This document shows, piece after piece, positions 38,653 to 47,580 of a stretch of 64,000 nucleotides of DNA. The stretch's first letter is position 1. Every line of letters begins with the position of its first letter. The DNA comes from Streptomyces sp. WZ.A104. GTDB taxonomy: Bacteria > Actinomycetota > Actinomycetes > Streptomycetales > Streptomycetaceae. Location: positions 124,001 to 188,000 of the forward strand of contig NZ_NWVL01000002.1 of assembly GCF_002382885.1 (NCBI RefSeq), given 5' to 3'. Under the pieces are notes generated by a model that was not told the origin of the DNA, did no database searches, and saw only the letters and a program-made list of their open reading frames with translations. The position numbers and the translations under genes are program-made.

Positions 38653-39608
38653 CGCGCCCGGCGCTCCTCGTCGTGGTCGAGGAAGGCCGCCTCGAAGGAG
38701 TTGCGGGCCAGGGTGCGCAGCTGCTCCCGGTCCAGGGCGAGCGCGTCCCGTACGGCGTCGAAGTTGTCCCCGGCGTACCCGCCGAAGTAGGCGGGGTCGT
38801 CGGAGTTCACCGTGCACAGCAGGCCCGCCGCCATCATGTCCGGCAGTGGATGGTCCTTCAGCGTGTCGACCGTCCGCAGCCTTACGTTGGAGAGCGGGCA
38901 GAGCGTGAGCGGCACCCGGTCGGCGACCAGCCGCTCCACCAGCTCCGGGTCCTCCAGGCAGCGAAGCCCGTGGTCGATGCGCTCGACGCCGAGGACGTCG
39001 AGGGCCTCGCGGATGTACGCGGGCGGGCCCTCCTCCCCGGCGTGGGCGACCTTGCGCAGGCCGAGCGCCGTGGCCGCCTCGTACACCTCGCGGAACTTGG
39101 CGGGCGGGTGGCCGACCTCGGCGGAGTCCAGGCCGATCGCGCTGATCCGGTGCAGATACGGCTTCGCGGCGTCCAGGGTGCCGAGGGCCGATGCGGCGGA
39201 GAGGTCGCGCAGGAAGCACATGATCAGCTGGGTGGAGACGCCGTGGGTCTCCTCGCTGCGCTCCAGCGCCCGGCCGAGGCCCCCGATGACCGTGCCGATC
39301 GGGACGCCCCGGGCGGTGTGGGCCTGCGGGTCGAAGAAGATCTCGGCATGCCGCACGCCCTGGGCGGCGGCGCGGGCGAGGTAGGCGTCGGCGAGTTCGG
39401 CGAAGTCCTCCTCGGTGCGCAGGACGGCCATCAGCGCGTAGTAGAGGTCCAGGAAGGACTGGAGGTCCTCGAAGCGGTAGGCGGTGCGCAGCTCGTCGGC
39501 GGTGGCGTACGGCAGGGTCACCCCGTTGCGTTCCGCGAGGGCGAAGGCCAGCTCGGGTTCGAGGGTGCCTTCGATGTGGAGGTGGAGTTCTGCCTTGGGG
39601 AGGTGCAC
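38616..39608 (-). CDS. add: Adenosine/adenine deaminase family protein
   Basis: 330 residues. Zinc motif AELHLHIEG (His9, His11), HAGEEG, IDHGLRCLED and TVNSDDPAYFGGY. The motif set HLHIEGTLEPEL plus NSDDPAYFGG is that of the fungal/proteobacterial adenine-deaminase-type branch rather than classic adenosine deaminases, so adenine may be the real substrate; it would be usually annotated as adenosine deaminase. GTG start; a TTG four codons earlier is possible but lies in repeat DNA. Immediately upstream lies a 21-bp minisatellite. Confidence 0.93.
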   Translation of the reverse strand: MHLPKAELHLHIEGTLEPELAFALAERNGVTLPYATADELRTAYRFEDLQSFLDLYYALMAVLRTEEDFAELADAYLARAAAQGVRHAEIFFDPQAHTARGVPIGTVIGGLGRALERSEETHGVSTQLIMCFLRDLSAASALGTLDAAKPYLHRISAIGLDSAEVGHPPAKFREVYEAATALGLRKVAHAGEEGPPAYIREALDVLGVERIDHGLRCLEDPELVERLVADRVPLTLCPLSNVRLRTVDTLKDHPLPDMMAAGLLCTVNSDDPAYFGGYAGDNFDAVRDALALDREQLRTLARNSFEAAFLDHDEERRARYLSEVEAYAFD

Positions 39609-39618
39609 GGTGTCTCGC

Positions 39619-39735
39619 AAACGGTGGTGCGGGTGTTCTCAGTGGTGGTGCGGGTGTTCTCAGTGGTGGTGCGGGTGTTCTCAGTGGTGGTGCGGGCGTT
39701 CTCAGTGGTGGTGCGGTTGATCTCAGTGGTGGTGC
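39619..39735. repeat. 21-bp minisatellite between RNase Z-like gene and deaminase
   Basis: Units CAGTGGTGGTGCGGGTGTTCT recur at 39640, 39661, 39682 and 39703; flanking copies at 39619 and 39724 are degenerate. Units 2 and 3 are identical, later ones drift. The rightmost copy supplies the last codons (HHH) and stop of the RNase Z-like gene; the leftmost one touches the deaminase start. Period, near-identity and gene-junction position suggest a slippage-prone element. Confidence 0.9.
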
Positions 39736-40637
39736 CGGGTGGGGAGCGGGACCCTGATCAGGTCCTGCGCGACGGTGAGTTCGCCGTCGAACCCGGCCGC
39801 ACGGGCCTGGGTTTCGAAGAGCTCCGGGTCGCTGTAGCGCTGGGAGAAATGGGTCAGCACGAGGTGGCGTACGCCCGACTCCTTCGCCACCCCGGCGGCC
39901 TGTCCGGCGGTCAGGTGGCCGTGGTCCGCGGCCAGTTTCGCGTCCTCGTCGAGGAAGGTCGACTCGATGACGAGCATGTCGCAACCCGCGGCGAGCGCGT
40001 ACACCCCGTCACAGAGCCGGGTGTCCATGACGAACGCGAACCGTTGCCCGCGCCGGTGTTCGGAGACCTCCTCCAGCGTGACGCCGCCGAGCGCGCCCTC
40101 GCGCTGGAGGCGGCCGACATCCGGTCCGGTGATGCCGTGCTCCTTGAGGAGGGCGGGCAGCATGCGGCGGGTGTCGGGCTCGGTGAGGCGGTAGCCGTAG
40201 GACTCGACGGGGTGCGAGAGCTTGTGGCTGTCCAGGGTGTACGAGCCGGTGGTGGCGAGGACTCCGCCCGCTCCGGCGGCCGGGGCCTCGGTCAGCTCGA
40301 CGGTCTCGCGGTAGGCCGTGGCGTACCGCAGCCGGTCGAAGAAGTGCTGCCCGCTCGCCGGATAGTGCGCGGTGACGGGGTGCGGCACCTGGTCGAGGTT
40401 GATCCGCTGGATCACCCCGGCGAGCCCGAGGGAGTGGTCGCCGTGGAAGTGGGTGACGCAGATCCGGTCGATGTCGTGTGCGGCGACCCCGGCCCGCAGC
40501 ATCTGGCGCTGGGTGCCCTCGCCGGGATCGAAGAGGATGCCCTCGCCGTCCCAGCGCAGCAGATAGCCGTTGTGGTTGCGGTGCCGGGTGGGGACCTGGC
40601 TGGCGGTGCCGAGCACCACCAGCTCGCGTACGGACAT
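39723..40637 (-). CDS. Ribonuclease Z-like MBL-fold hydrolase
   Basis: 304 residues. Metal motif [11 protein letters not shown] (His63, His65, Asp67, His68), N-terminal [21 protein letters not shown], and late [14 protein letters not shown] and [11 protein letters not shown] match RNase Z/tRNase Z-type proteins. Whether it trims tRNA 3' ends in this organism is unproven. The last codons (CAC CAC CAC TGA) come from the downstream minisatellite, giving a tri-His tail. 26 bp downstream of a HIT gene. Confidence 0.93.
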   Translation of the reverse strand: MSVRELVVLGTASQVPTRHRNHNGYLLRWDGEGILFDPGEGTQRQMLRAGVAAHDIDRICVTHFHGDHSLGLAGVIQRINLDQVPHPVTAHYPASGQHFFDRLRYATAYRETVELTEAPAAGAGGVLATTGSYTLDSHKLSHPVESYGYRLTEPDTRRMLPALLKEHGITGPDVGRLQREGALGGVTLEEVSEHRRGQRFAFVMDTRLCDGVYALAAGCDMLVIESTFLDEDAKLAADHGHLTAGQAAGVAKESGVRHLVLTHFSQRYSDPELFETQARAAGFDGELTVAQDLIRVPLPTRHHH

Positions 40638-40663
40638 GGCGAGAGACTCCTACGGGGCGGGCG

Positions 40664-41023
40664 CTATCCGGGGGGCCACTGGAGGCCACGGCCGCCCAGG
40701 ACGTGGGCGTGGGCGTGGAAGACGGTCTGTCCCGCGCCGGAGCCCGTGTTGAGGATGATCCGGTAGCCGCTGCCGTCGACCTTCTCGTCGGCCGCGACCG
40801 CTCCGGCCTCACACAGGACGTCGGCGGCGATCTGCGGTTCGGCGGCGGCCAGCGAGGCGGCGTCCGGGTAGTGGACCTTGGGGATGACCAGGACGTGGGT
40901 GGGGGCCTGGGGGTTGATGTCGCGGAAGGCGACGGTGGTCTCGCTCTCGCGGACGATGGTCGCCGGGATGTCTCCCGAGACGATCTTGCAGAACAGGCAG
41001 TCGGTCTGCGGCTCTCCCGCCAT
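40664..41023 (-). CDS. HIT-family hydrolase
   Basis: 119 residues. N-terminal CLFCKIVSGDIPATIV, then PQAPTHVLVIPKVHYP and the histidine triad in FHAHAHVLGG, the nucleotide phosphoramidase/Hint type. Hint enzymes hydrolyse adenosine 5'-monophosphoramidates or nucleotide adducts. It sits in the rsmE-HIT-RNase Z-like set and is likely co-transcribed with the RNase Z-like gene. Confidence 0.95.
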   Translation of the reverse strand: MAGEPQTDCLFCKIVSGDIPATIVRESETTVAFRDINPQAPTHVLVIPKVHYPDAASLAAAEPQIAADVLCEAGAVAADEKVDGSGYRIILNTGSGAGQTVFHAHAHVLGGRGLQWPPG

Positions 41024-41136
41024 GGCCGGGGCCTCCTCGTTCGCTCGTGGTCGGTTCGCTTCTCCGAAGATCAGTACACGGGCATGCTAACGCCGGGCGC
41101 CCGGCACCGAAGGTGGTCCGGCCGACGGGGTGCGGT

Positions 41137-41435
41137 TCAGCGCCTGCGCGGGCGGTCGAACCGGATCGTCAGGAGGACGGGTGTGAGACCGGTCCTAAAC
41201 AGCACCCGCGGCAGGCCGCGTCCGCTCCACGGGACCAGGGCGATCACGACGGCGAGCAGCGTCCCCCCAGACCGCCTGGGCCAGCACCACCGGACGCCGG
41301 GGGCGGCGGCCTGGATCGCGGCGAGCTCCTGCCGCGCCCAGGCGCTGTCGGGTTCCAGGCGGACACCGCTTCGGCCGGCGCGATGTGGGCGGCCCCTCGG
41401 GCCCGGCCCCGGGCGCGCCCGGCCCAGACGGCCAT
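41137..41435 (-). pseudogene. Possible frameshifted or truncated gene remnant
   Basis: Between rsmE and the HIT gene. One minus-strand frame ending at 41137 reads PDSAWARQELAAIQAAAPGV, then WPRRSGGTLLAVVIALVP and GLTPVLLTIRFDRPRRR, with strong codon bias but no start codon. A partly overlapping frame from the ATG at 41435 (MAVWAGRARGRARGAAHIAP) supplies an N-terminus that would join only if shifted. The stretch may be a decayed small membrane-protein gene or an assembly-level frameshift. No family recognised. Confidence 0.35.
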
Positions 41436-41468
41436 GCCGTCAGGGCCTGTTCGCCCCCGGCGCCCCGT

Positions 41469-42215
41469 TCACCCCCAGCGGCCGGTACGTCCCAGCAGCA
41501 GCGCCGTCGCGGCCGTCCCTGCGGTAGAGGTACGCAGCACGCTGCGGCCGAGACGGTAGGGGCGGGCGCCCGCCTCGGCGAAGGCGGTCAGTTCCTGCGG
41601 GGAGACGCCGCCCTCGGGGCCGACCACGAGCACGATCGTGCCCTCGGCGGGGAGTTCGGCGGTGGCCAACGGGGTGCTGTCGTGGTCGCGGTCCTCGTGC
41701 AGGACCCCGGCGAAGTCGGCGTCGGCCAGCAGGGCGGCGACCTGCTTGGTCGTCAGGGCCTCGGCCACCTCGGGGAAGCGCACCCGGCGGGACTGCTTGC
41801 CCGCCTCGCGTGCCGTACTGCGCCATTTCGCCAGGGATTTGGCGCCCCGATCGCCCTTCCACTGGGTGATGCAGCGGGCGGCCTGCCACGGCACGATCGC
41901 GTCGACGCCGGTCTCGGTCATGGTCTCCACGGCCAGCTCGCCGCGGTCGCCCTTGGGGAGCGCCTGGACGACGGTGATCCGGGGTGTGGGCTCCGGCTCC
42001 TCGTGGATGCTCTCCAGACCGGTGACCGTGAGGCGGTCCTTGCCCTCGACGGCGCGTACGACACCCTCCGCCCAGTGACCGAGGCCGTCGGTGAGGACGA
42101 CGTCCTCGCCGGGCTGGAGGCGCTTCACGGAGACGGCGTGCCGCCCTTCGGGTCCTTCCAGGACGAACTCCGGCCCGGTGGGCATCCGTTCGACGACGAA
42201 GACCGGTGCGGTCAC
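41469..42215 (-). CDS. rsmE: 16S rRNA (uracil(1498)-N3)-methyltransferase
   Basis: Methylates U1498 in the 30S decoding region using SAM. 248 residues: N-terminal PUA-like domain (PEGRHAVSVKRLQPGEDVVLTDG) and a SPOUT knot (VVQALPKGDRGELAVETMTETGVDAIVP; IVLVVGPEGGVSPQEL; YRLGRSVLRTSTAGTAA), all RsmE hallmarks. GTG/ATG overlaps the preceding nitronate monooxygenase stop by four bases. Confidence 0.96.
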   Translation of the reverse strand: MTAPVFVVERMPTGPEFVLEGPEGRHAVSVKRLQPGEDVVLTDGLGHWAEGVVRAVEGKDRLTVTGLESIHEEPEPTPRITVVQALPKGDRGELAVETMTETGVDAIVPWQAARCITQWKGDRGAKSLAKWRSTAREAGKQSRRVRFPEVAEALTTKQVAALLADADFAGVLHEDRDHDSTPLATAELPAEGTIVLVVGPEGGVSPQELTAFAEAGARPYRLGRSVLRTSTAGTAATALLLGRTGRWG

Positions 42216-43285
42216 CGGGGGCTCCTCATGCTCAGGGCCGACCGGGCGGCCTCCAGTTCGGCGGCGAGCAGTTCGACCAGCTCGCCCGCGGGCAGTTCAC
42301 GGGCCATCCGGTGGCCCTGCCCCGCCCACAGGGCCATGCCCTGCGCGTCCCCGGCCTTGGCGGCGGCCTGGCGCAGCCCGCTGGTGACGTAGTGGACCTG
42401 GGGGTAGGCGGCGGGGGCGTACGGGCCGTGCTCGCGGATGAAACGGTTGACCAGGCCGCGTGCGGGCCGCCCGGAGAAGGCGCGGGTCAGCTCGGTGCGG
42501 ACGAACAGCGGGTTGGTCAGGGCCTGCTTGTGCAGCAGGTGCGCCCCGGACTCGGGGCAGATCAGGAAGGCGGTGCCGAACTGGGCGGCGTCCGCGCCCG
42601 CCGCGAGGACGGCGGCGATCTGGGCACCGCGCATCAGGCCGCCGGCGGCGACGAGGGGGATCTGCACGGTCTCGCGGACCTGGGTGACCAGGGAGAGCAG
42701 CCCGGTGCCGGTGTGGTCGGCCTGCGGGTCGTCGCGGTGGGTGGACTGGTGGCCGCCCGCCTCGACGCCCTGGACGCAGACGGCGTCGGCGCCCGCCCAC
42801 TGCGCCGCCTGGGCCTCTTCGGCGGAGGTGACCGTGACGATGGTCAGCGTGCCCGCCCTGGCGAACGCGTCGAGGGTGTCGCGGGTCGGGCAGCCGAAGG
42901 CGAAGGAGACGACGGGGACCGGGTCTTCCAGCAGGATCGCGACCTTCGCCTCGTAGCCGTCGTCGCCGCTGCTGTCCGGGTCGCCGAGCGGTGTCTCGTA
43001 CCAGGCGGCCTCACCGGCGAGCTGCTGGCGGTAGACGTCCACGGCGCTGGGGTCGGCGAGCGCGGGCTGCGGCATGAAGAGGTTGACGCCGAACGGCCGG
43101 GAGGTGAGCCGCCGCAGCTGTTTGATCTCGTTGTACATCCCGTCCGCCGTTTTGTACCCGGCGGCCAGAAACCCGAGCCCGCCCGCTTCGGCGACGGCTC
43201 CGGCGAGCTGAGGTCCGGACGCGCCGCCCGCCATCGGGGCCTGCACGATCGGATACCGGCAGAGATCGGTCAACTCGGAGGACAT
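42212..43285 (-). CDS. Nitronate monooxygenase / 2-nitropropane dioxygenase family
   Basis: 357-residue FMN-dependent TIM barrel. YPIVQAPMAGGASGPQLAGAVAEAGGLGFLAAGY is the flavin-binding N-terminus, then VCVQGVEAGGHQSTHRDD and VAAGGLMRGAQIAAVLAAGADAAQFGTAF. Oxidises nitroalkane toxins such as propionate-3-nitronate in family members. Start at the ATG giving MSSELTDLCR. Four-base overlap with rsmE downstream; 132 bp from dnaJ, with a strong terminator between. Confidence 0.92.
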   Translation of the reverse strand: MSSELTDLCRYPIVQAPMAGGASGPQLAGAVAEAGGLGFLAAGYKTADGMYNEIKQLRRLTSRPFGVNLFMPQPALADPSAVDVYRQQLAGEAAWYETPLGDPDSSGDDGYEAKVAILLEDPVPVVSFAFGCPTRDTLDAFARAGTLTIVTVTSAEEAQAAQWAGADAVCVQGVEAGGHQSTHRDDPQADHTGTGLLSLVTQVRETVQIPLVAAGGLMRGAQIAAVLAAGADAAQFGTAFLICPESGAHLLHKQALTNPLFVRTELTRAFSGRPARGLVNRFIREHGPYAPAAYPQVHYVTSGLRQAAAKAGDAQGMALWAGQGHRMARELPAGELVELLAAELEAARSALSMRSPR

Positions 43286-43360
43286 GACCGCATCGTGCCA
43301 CGTCCCGTGCACAGGGCCGAATCAGCCAGCCGACGACCTGACCGGTTCTTCCGTCGCACG

Positions 43361-43399
43361 CCGCACCGCCCGCCGGAAGAAGTCCGGCGGGCGGTGCGG
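43361..43399 (-). terminator. dnaJ terminator
   Basis: A 17-bp perfect stem, CCGCACCGCCCGCCGGA (43361-43377) with TCCGGCGGGCGGTGCGG (43383-43399) and a five-base loop, about 20 bases past the dnaJ stop. Confidence 0.85.
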
Positions 43400-43417
43400 T
43401 GAAAGGCGAAAAGCGGC

Positions 43418-44560
43418 TCAGCGACCGTTGAACGCGTCCTTCAGACGAGAGAAGAGACCCTGCTGACCTGGCTGGAACTGGCCGGTGGGCCGCTCCTCAC
43501 CCCGCAGCTTCGCCAGCTCCCTCAGCAGCCGCTCCTGCTCCGGGTCGAGCTTGGACGGGGTGATCACCTCGACGTGCACGATCAGGTCGCCCCGGCCGCC
43601 GCCGCGCAGATGTGTGATCCCGCGCCCGTGCAGCGGCACGGACTGGCCGGACTGGGTGCCGGGCCGGATGTCGATCTCCTCCAGGCCGTCCAGCGTCTCC
43701 AGCGGGCACTTGGTGCCCAGGGCCGCCGCCGTCATGGGGATGGTGACCGTGCAGTGCAGGTCGTCGCCGCGCCGCTGGAACACGGAGTGCGGCAGCTCGT
43801 GGATCTCGACGTAGAGGTCGCCGGGCGGGCCGCCGCCGGGGCCGACCTCGCCCTCACCGGCGAGCTGGATACGGGTGCCGTTGTCGACGCCCGCGGGGAT
43901 CTTGACCGTGAGCGTGCGGCGCGAGCGGATGCGGCCGTCACCGGCGCACTCCGGGCACGGCGTCGGCACGACCGTACCGAAGCCCTGGCACTGCGGGCAG
44001 GGCCGCGAGGTCATGACCTGGCCCAGGAAGGACCGGGTGACCTGCGAGACCTCGCCGCGGCCGCGGCACATGTCACAGGTCTGGGCGGAGGTGCCGGGGG
44101 CCGCGCCCTCGCCGCTGCACGTGTTGCAGACGACCGCCGTGTCGACCTGGATGTCCTTGGTGGTGCCGAAGGCCGCCTCGGCGAGGTCGATCTCCAGCCG
44201 GATCATGGCGTCCTGGCCGCGCCGGGTGCGCGAGCGGGGCCCGCGCTGCGAGGCCGTTCCGAAGAACGCGTCCATGATGTCGGAGAAGTTGCCGAAGCCT
44301 CCGGCACCGAAACCGCCCGCGCCGCCGCCGCCACCGCCGTTGGCGGAGAGCGGGTCGCCGCCGAGGTCGTAGACCTGCTTCTTCTGCGGGTCCGACAGCA
44401 CCTCGTAAGCGGCGTTGATCTCCTTGAACCGCTCCTGGGTCTTCGGGTCCGGGTTGACATCCGGATGCAGCTCGCGGGCGAGCCGACGGAATGCCTTCTT
44501 GATCTCGTCCTGCGATGCGTCGCGGCGTACGCCGAGTACGGCGTAGTAGTCGGTGGCCAC
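43418..44560 (-). CDS. dnaJ: Chaperone DnaJ
   Basis: Co-chaperone that stimulates DnaK ATPase and delivers unfolded substrates. 380 residues: J domain with HPD at 32-34, Gly-rich linker, four zinc-finger repeats (CNTCSGEG, CDMCRGRG, CPQCQGFG, CPECAGDG) and a C-terminal substrate domain. It abuts hrcA with no gap, so it falls under the CIRCE/HrcA operon. A typical type I DnaJ; the genome probably carries another dnaJ with dnaK. Confidence 0.97.
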   Translation of the reverse strand: MATDYYAVLGVRRDASQDEIKKAFRRLARELHPDVNPDPKTQERFKEINAAYEVLSDPQKKQVYDLGGDPLSANGGGGGGAGGFGAGGFGNFSDIMDAFFGTASQRGPRSRTRRGQDAMIRLEIDLAEAAFGTTKDIQVDTAVVCNTCSGEGAAPGTSAQTCDMCRGRGEVSQVTRSFLGQVMTSRPCPQCQGFGTVVPTPCPECAGDGRIRSRRTLTVKIPAGVDNGTRIQLAGEGEVGPGGGPPGDLYVEIHELPHSVFQRRGDDLHCTVTIPMTAAALGTKCPLETLDGLEEIDIRPGTQSGQSVPLHGRGITHLRGGGRGDLIVHVEVITPSKLDPEQERLLRELAKLRGEERPTGQFQPGQQGLFSRLKDAFNGR

Positions 44561-45577
44561 TTACGACTCCGCCAGGATCTGTCCGACGTAACGTGCCACT
44601 GCGCGTACCGCTCCCATCGTTCCGGGGTAGTCCATGCGGGTCGGTCCGACCACGCCGAGTTTGGCGACTGCTTCGTCGCCCGAACCGTAGCCGACCGCGA
44701 CGACGGACGTGGAGTTGAGCCCCTCGTGGGCGTTCTCGTGCCCGATCCGTACGGTCATGCCCGAGTCCGTGGCCTCACCCAGCAGCTTCAGCAGGACGAC
44801 CTGTTCCTCCAGTGCTTCCAGCACCGGCCGGATCATCACCGGGAAGTCGTGTCCGAAGCGGGTGAGGTTGGAGGTGCCGCCGATCATCAGCCGCTCCTCC
44901 GTCTCCTCGACCAGGGTTTCGAGAAGAGTGGAGAGAACCGTGGAGACCGTCCCCCGGTCCTCGCTGTCGAAGGATTCCGGCAGCTCCCGCACCAGCCGCG
45001 GAACATCCGCGAAGCGTCGTCCGACGACCCGGCTGTTGAGCCGGGCCCGCAGATCCGCGAGCGATGCCTCACCGAACGGCGCGGGACAGTCGATCATACG
45101 CTGCTCGACCCGGCCGGTGTCCGTGATCAGGACCAGCATCAGCCGGGCGGGGGCCAGCGACAGCAGCTCCACGTGCCGCACCGTCGAGCGGGTCAGCGAG
45201 GGGTACTGCACGACGGCGACCTGCCGGGTCAGCTGCGCGAGCAGCCGCACGGTCCGCCCGACGACGTCGTCGAGGTCGACCGCGCCGTCCAGGAAATTCT
45301 GGATGGCCCGGCGCTCGGGCGAGGACAGCGGCTTGACGCCCGCGAGCTTGTCGACGAAGAGGCGATACCCCTTGTCGGTCGGGATGCGCCCCGCGCTCGT
45401 GTGCGGCTGCGCGATGAAGCCCTCGTCCTCCAGCACCGCCATGTCGTTGCGGACGGTGGCCGGGGAGACGCCCAGCCGGTGCCGCTCCGTGAGCGCCTTG
45501 GAGCCGACGGGCTCCTCGGTGCCGACATAGTCCTGGACGATGGCGCGCAGCACTTCGAGTCTGCGTTCGCTGAGCAT
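44561..45577 (-). CDS. hrcA: Heat-inducible transcription repressor HrcA
   Basis: 338 residues. Winged-helix N-terminus ([59 protein letters not shown]) and HrcA core with GTSNL and [14 protein letters not shown]. It represses CIRCE-bearing promoters until GroEL titration is relieved by heat. A perfect CIRCE lies 37 bases upstream, so it autoregulates. ATG start selected at the family N-terminus; the open frame upstream is noise. Confidence 0.97.
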   Translation of the reverse strand: MLSERRLEVLRAIVQDYVGTEEPVGSKALTERHRLGVSPATVRNDMAVLEDEGFIAQPHTSAGRIPTDKGYRLFVDKLAGVKPLSSPERRAIQNFLDGAVDLDDVVGRTVRLLAQLTRQVAVVQYPSLTRSTVRHVELLSLAPARLMLVLITDTGRVEQRMIDCPAPFGEASLADLRARLNSRVVGRRFADVPRLVRELPESFDSEDRGTVSTVLSTLLETLVEETEERLMIGGTSNLTRFGHDFPVMIRPVLEALEEQVVLLKLLGEATDSGMTVRIGHENAHEGLNSTSVVAVGYGSGDEAVAKLGVVGPTRMDYPGTMGAVRAVARYVGQILAES

Positions 45578-45613
45578 CGCGCACACCTCCAGCTGTCGTT
45601 CTCCGGTCCCTGT

Positions 45614-45640
45614 CTGGCACTCGGTGCGTACGAGTGCCAG
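45614..45640. promoter_or_regulatory. CIRCE element
   Basis: CTGGCACTC, nine bases, GAGTGCCAG (45614-45622, 45632-45640): a perfect 9-N9-9 inverted repeat matching the CIRCE core TTAGCACTC-N9-GAGTGCTAA at all but the outer two positions per arm. Target of HrcA. Confidence 0.9.
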
Positions 45641-45741
45641 CAATCCCCCGGTCAGTGTACGGGGGCGGGGTGGGGCGTGGGCAAGGGCGACCGGCCAGGT
45701 CCCGGCGGGAGACCGCAGGTCGCCGCCGATAGCGTCGCCGT

Positions 45742-46473
45742 ATGGACGTCGCTTGGGAAGACTTCGGCTGGGAGCGGTTGGGCAACGGTATCGGCCGACG
45801 GCGGCTCCCCGGCTGGGACGCCACCGTCGCGCTGGTCGCCGGGACGGAGGGCGTGCTGCTCCACGACACGGGTTCGACACTGCGCGAGGGCGTCGAGCTG
45901 CGGCGGCAGGCCGAGGCGCTGCTCGGTCGCAGGGTGACGCATATCGCACTGAGCCACCCCCATTTCGATCACGTACTGGGCACGGCGGCGTTCGCCGGGG
46001 CCCAGGTGTACGGGTCGGCGGGCCTCACGGCCCTGCTGCGGGACAGGGGGCAGGAGCTGTACGCGTCGGCGGTGCACCACGGGGTGCCGGAGGACGAGGC
46101 GGCCGGGTCGGCGGACACGCTGGTGGCCCCGCGCCACGAGGTGCACGGCGAGCGGACGCTGGATCTGGGCGGCGGCCGCCGGGTACTGCTGGCCGACCTG
46201 GGCCCCGCGCACAGCAGCCACGACCTCGCGGTGCTGGTGCCGGGGGCGGGCCCGGACCCGGCGGTGGTGCTCTGCGGCGATCTGGTCGAGGAGTCGGGCG
46301 AACCGCAGGCGGGCCCGGACGCGGTCACCTCGCGCTGGCCGGCCGCTCTGGACCGGCTGCTGGAGCTGGGCGGCGAGGACGCGGTGTACGTACCGGGGCA
46401 CGGGGCGGCTGTCGACGCGGCGTTCGTCCGGGCGCAACGGGCGGCACTGGCGGAGCGGTTCGCGGTGGCGTGA
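45742..46473 (+). CDS. MBL-fold metal-dependent hydrolase
   Basis: 243 residues with the metallo-beta-lactamase motif [10 protein letters not shown] (His72, His74, Asp76, His77), plus [18 protein letters not shown] and [10 protein letters not shown]. Possible roles span thiolesters, glyoxalase II-type or quorum compounds; none can be chosen. It stands alone divergent from hrcA, so may share the CIRCE-containing promoter region. Confidence 0.9.
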   Translation: MDVAWEDFGWERLGNGIGRRRLPGWDATVALVAGTEGVLLHDTGSTLREGVELRRQAEALLGRRVTHIALSHPHFDHVLGTAAFAGAQVYGSAGLTALLRDRGQELYASAVHHGVPEDEAAGSADTLVAPRHEVHGERTLDLGGGRRVLLADLGPAHSSHDLAVLVPGAGPDPAVVLCGDLVEESGEPQAGPDAVTSRWPAALDRLLELGGEDAVYVPGHGAAVDAAFVRAQRAALAERFAVA

Positions 46474-46580
46474 GGTCGTGGCATGCGGCTGCGGCGTGAG
46501 GATTCCCACGGTGGCGGAACGGCTCCCTGAGGGTCGCGGCGTGAGGTTTGTCGCGCCGGTGTGACGATTATCGTCGGGGC

Positions 46581-47399
46581 ATGCGCAGCTACCAGCCGGA
46601 CCTGACCCCGCCGTGGAAGCGGTCCGCCCCCGTGCCCGAGGTCCCCGCCGAGCCCGATCTGGTCGTGGAGGAGGTCGCCACCGGCTTCTGCGGGGCGGTG
46701 ATCCGCTGCGAGAAGACGGCCCAGGGGCCCACGGTCACCCTGGAGGACCGCTTCGGCAAGCACCGGGTGTTCCCGATGGAGGCCCGCGGCTTCCTGCTGG
46801 AGGGCAAGGTCGTCACACTGGTACGCCCGTCGGCGGGCGGTCCGGTGCGCCCCGCCCGTACGGCCTCCGGTTCGGTGGCGGTGCCCGGTGCGCGGGCCCG
46901 GGTGGCGCGGGCCGGGCGGATCTATGTGGAGGGCCGGCACGACGCGGAGCTGGTCGAGCGGGTGTGGGGCGACGACCTGCGCATCGAGGGCGTGGTCGTG
47001 GAGTACCTGGAGGGCATCGACGACCTTCCCGCGATCGTCGGGGAGTTCGCGCCGGGTCCTGACGCCCGGCTGGGGGTGCTGGTGGACCATCTGGTGCCCG
47101 GCTCCAAGGAGTCCCGGATCGCCGAGCGGGTGACCGGTGCTCATGTGCTGGTGGTGGGGCACCCGTACATCGACGTGTGGGAGGCGGTGAAGCCGTCCTC
47201 GGTGGGGATCGGCGCCTGGCCCGTCGTACCGCGCGGGCAGGACTGGAAGACGGGGGTGTGCCGGGCGCTGGGGTGGCCGGAGAACACCGGGGCGGCCTGG
47301 CAGCACATTCTGTCGAAGGTGCACAGCTACAAGGATCTTGAACCACAACTCCTGGGCCGCGTGGAGGAATTGATCGACTTCGTCACCCTTCCGGCCTGA
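46581..47399 (+). CDS. DUF3097 protein
   Basis: 272 residues recognised as DUF3097, a conserved actinobacterial family: YQPDLTPPWKRSAPVPEVPAEPDLVVEEVATGFCGAVI, then GRIYVEGRHDAELVERVWGDDLRIEGVVVEYLEGIDDL. The latter block resembles a Toprim-like metal/nucleic-acid fold (E...D..LVE, DHLVPGSKESRIAE), suggesting a DNA- or RNA-associated role; that is inference. Start at the ATG giving MRSYQPDL; the earlier frame is not conserved. Confidence 0.88.
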   Translation: MRSYQPDLTPPWKRSAPVPEVPAEPDLVVEEVATGFCGAVIRCEKTAQGPTVTLEDRFGKHRVFPMEARGFLLEGKVVTLVRPSAGGPVRPARTASGSVAVPGARARVARAGRIYVEGRHDAELVERVWGDDLRIEGVVVEYLEGIDDLPAIVGEFAPGPDARLGVLVDHLVPGSKESRIAERVTGAHVLVVGHPYIDVWEAVKPSSVGIGAWPVVPRGQDWKTGVCRALGWPENTGAAWQHILSKVHSYKDLEPQLLGRVEELIDFVTLPA

Positions 47400-47515
47400 T
47401 GTCCAGGGCCTGACACCGGCCCGACGTGGGCCTGACCGCCCCCCTCCAGGACGATCATGTGCCGATCCCTGTGAATGCCTGCGCCCCACGCGCACCATCG
47501 GTTATTGAGGGTGGG

Positions 47516-47574
47516 GACACGGGCTCATGGACACGGGCTCATGGACACGGGGGAAGGGCACGGGGGAAGGGCAC
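47516..47574 (+). repeat. Tandem 14-bp and 13-bp repeats before the large membrane gene
   Basis: GACACGGGCTCATG occurs at 47516 and 47530 with a partial third copy, followed by GGGGGAAGGGCAC at 47549 and 47562. Two ATGs are embedded in the first array. It sits where the ribosome site should be, so expression could depend on copy number. Confidence 0.8.
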
Positions 47575-47580
47575 GGGGCG

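Noticed and set aside
39619..39735. CRISPR array
   Set aside because: Units are contiguous 21-mers with no unique spacers and no cas genes nearby; the same holds for the 28-bp array at 54020.
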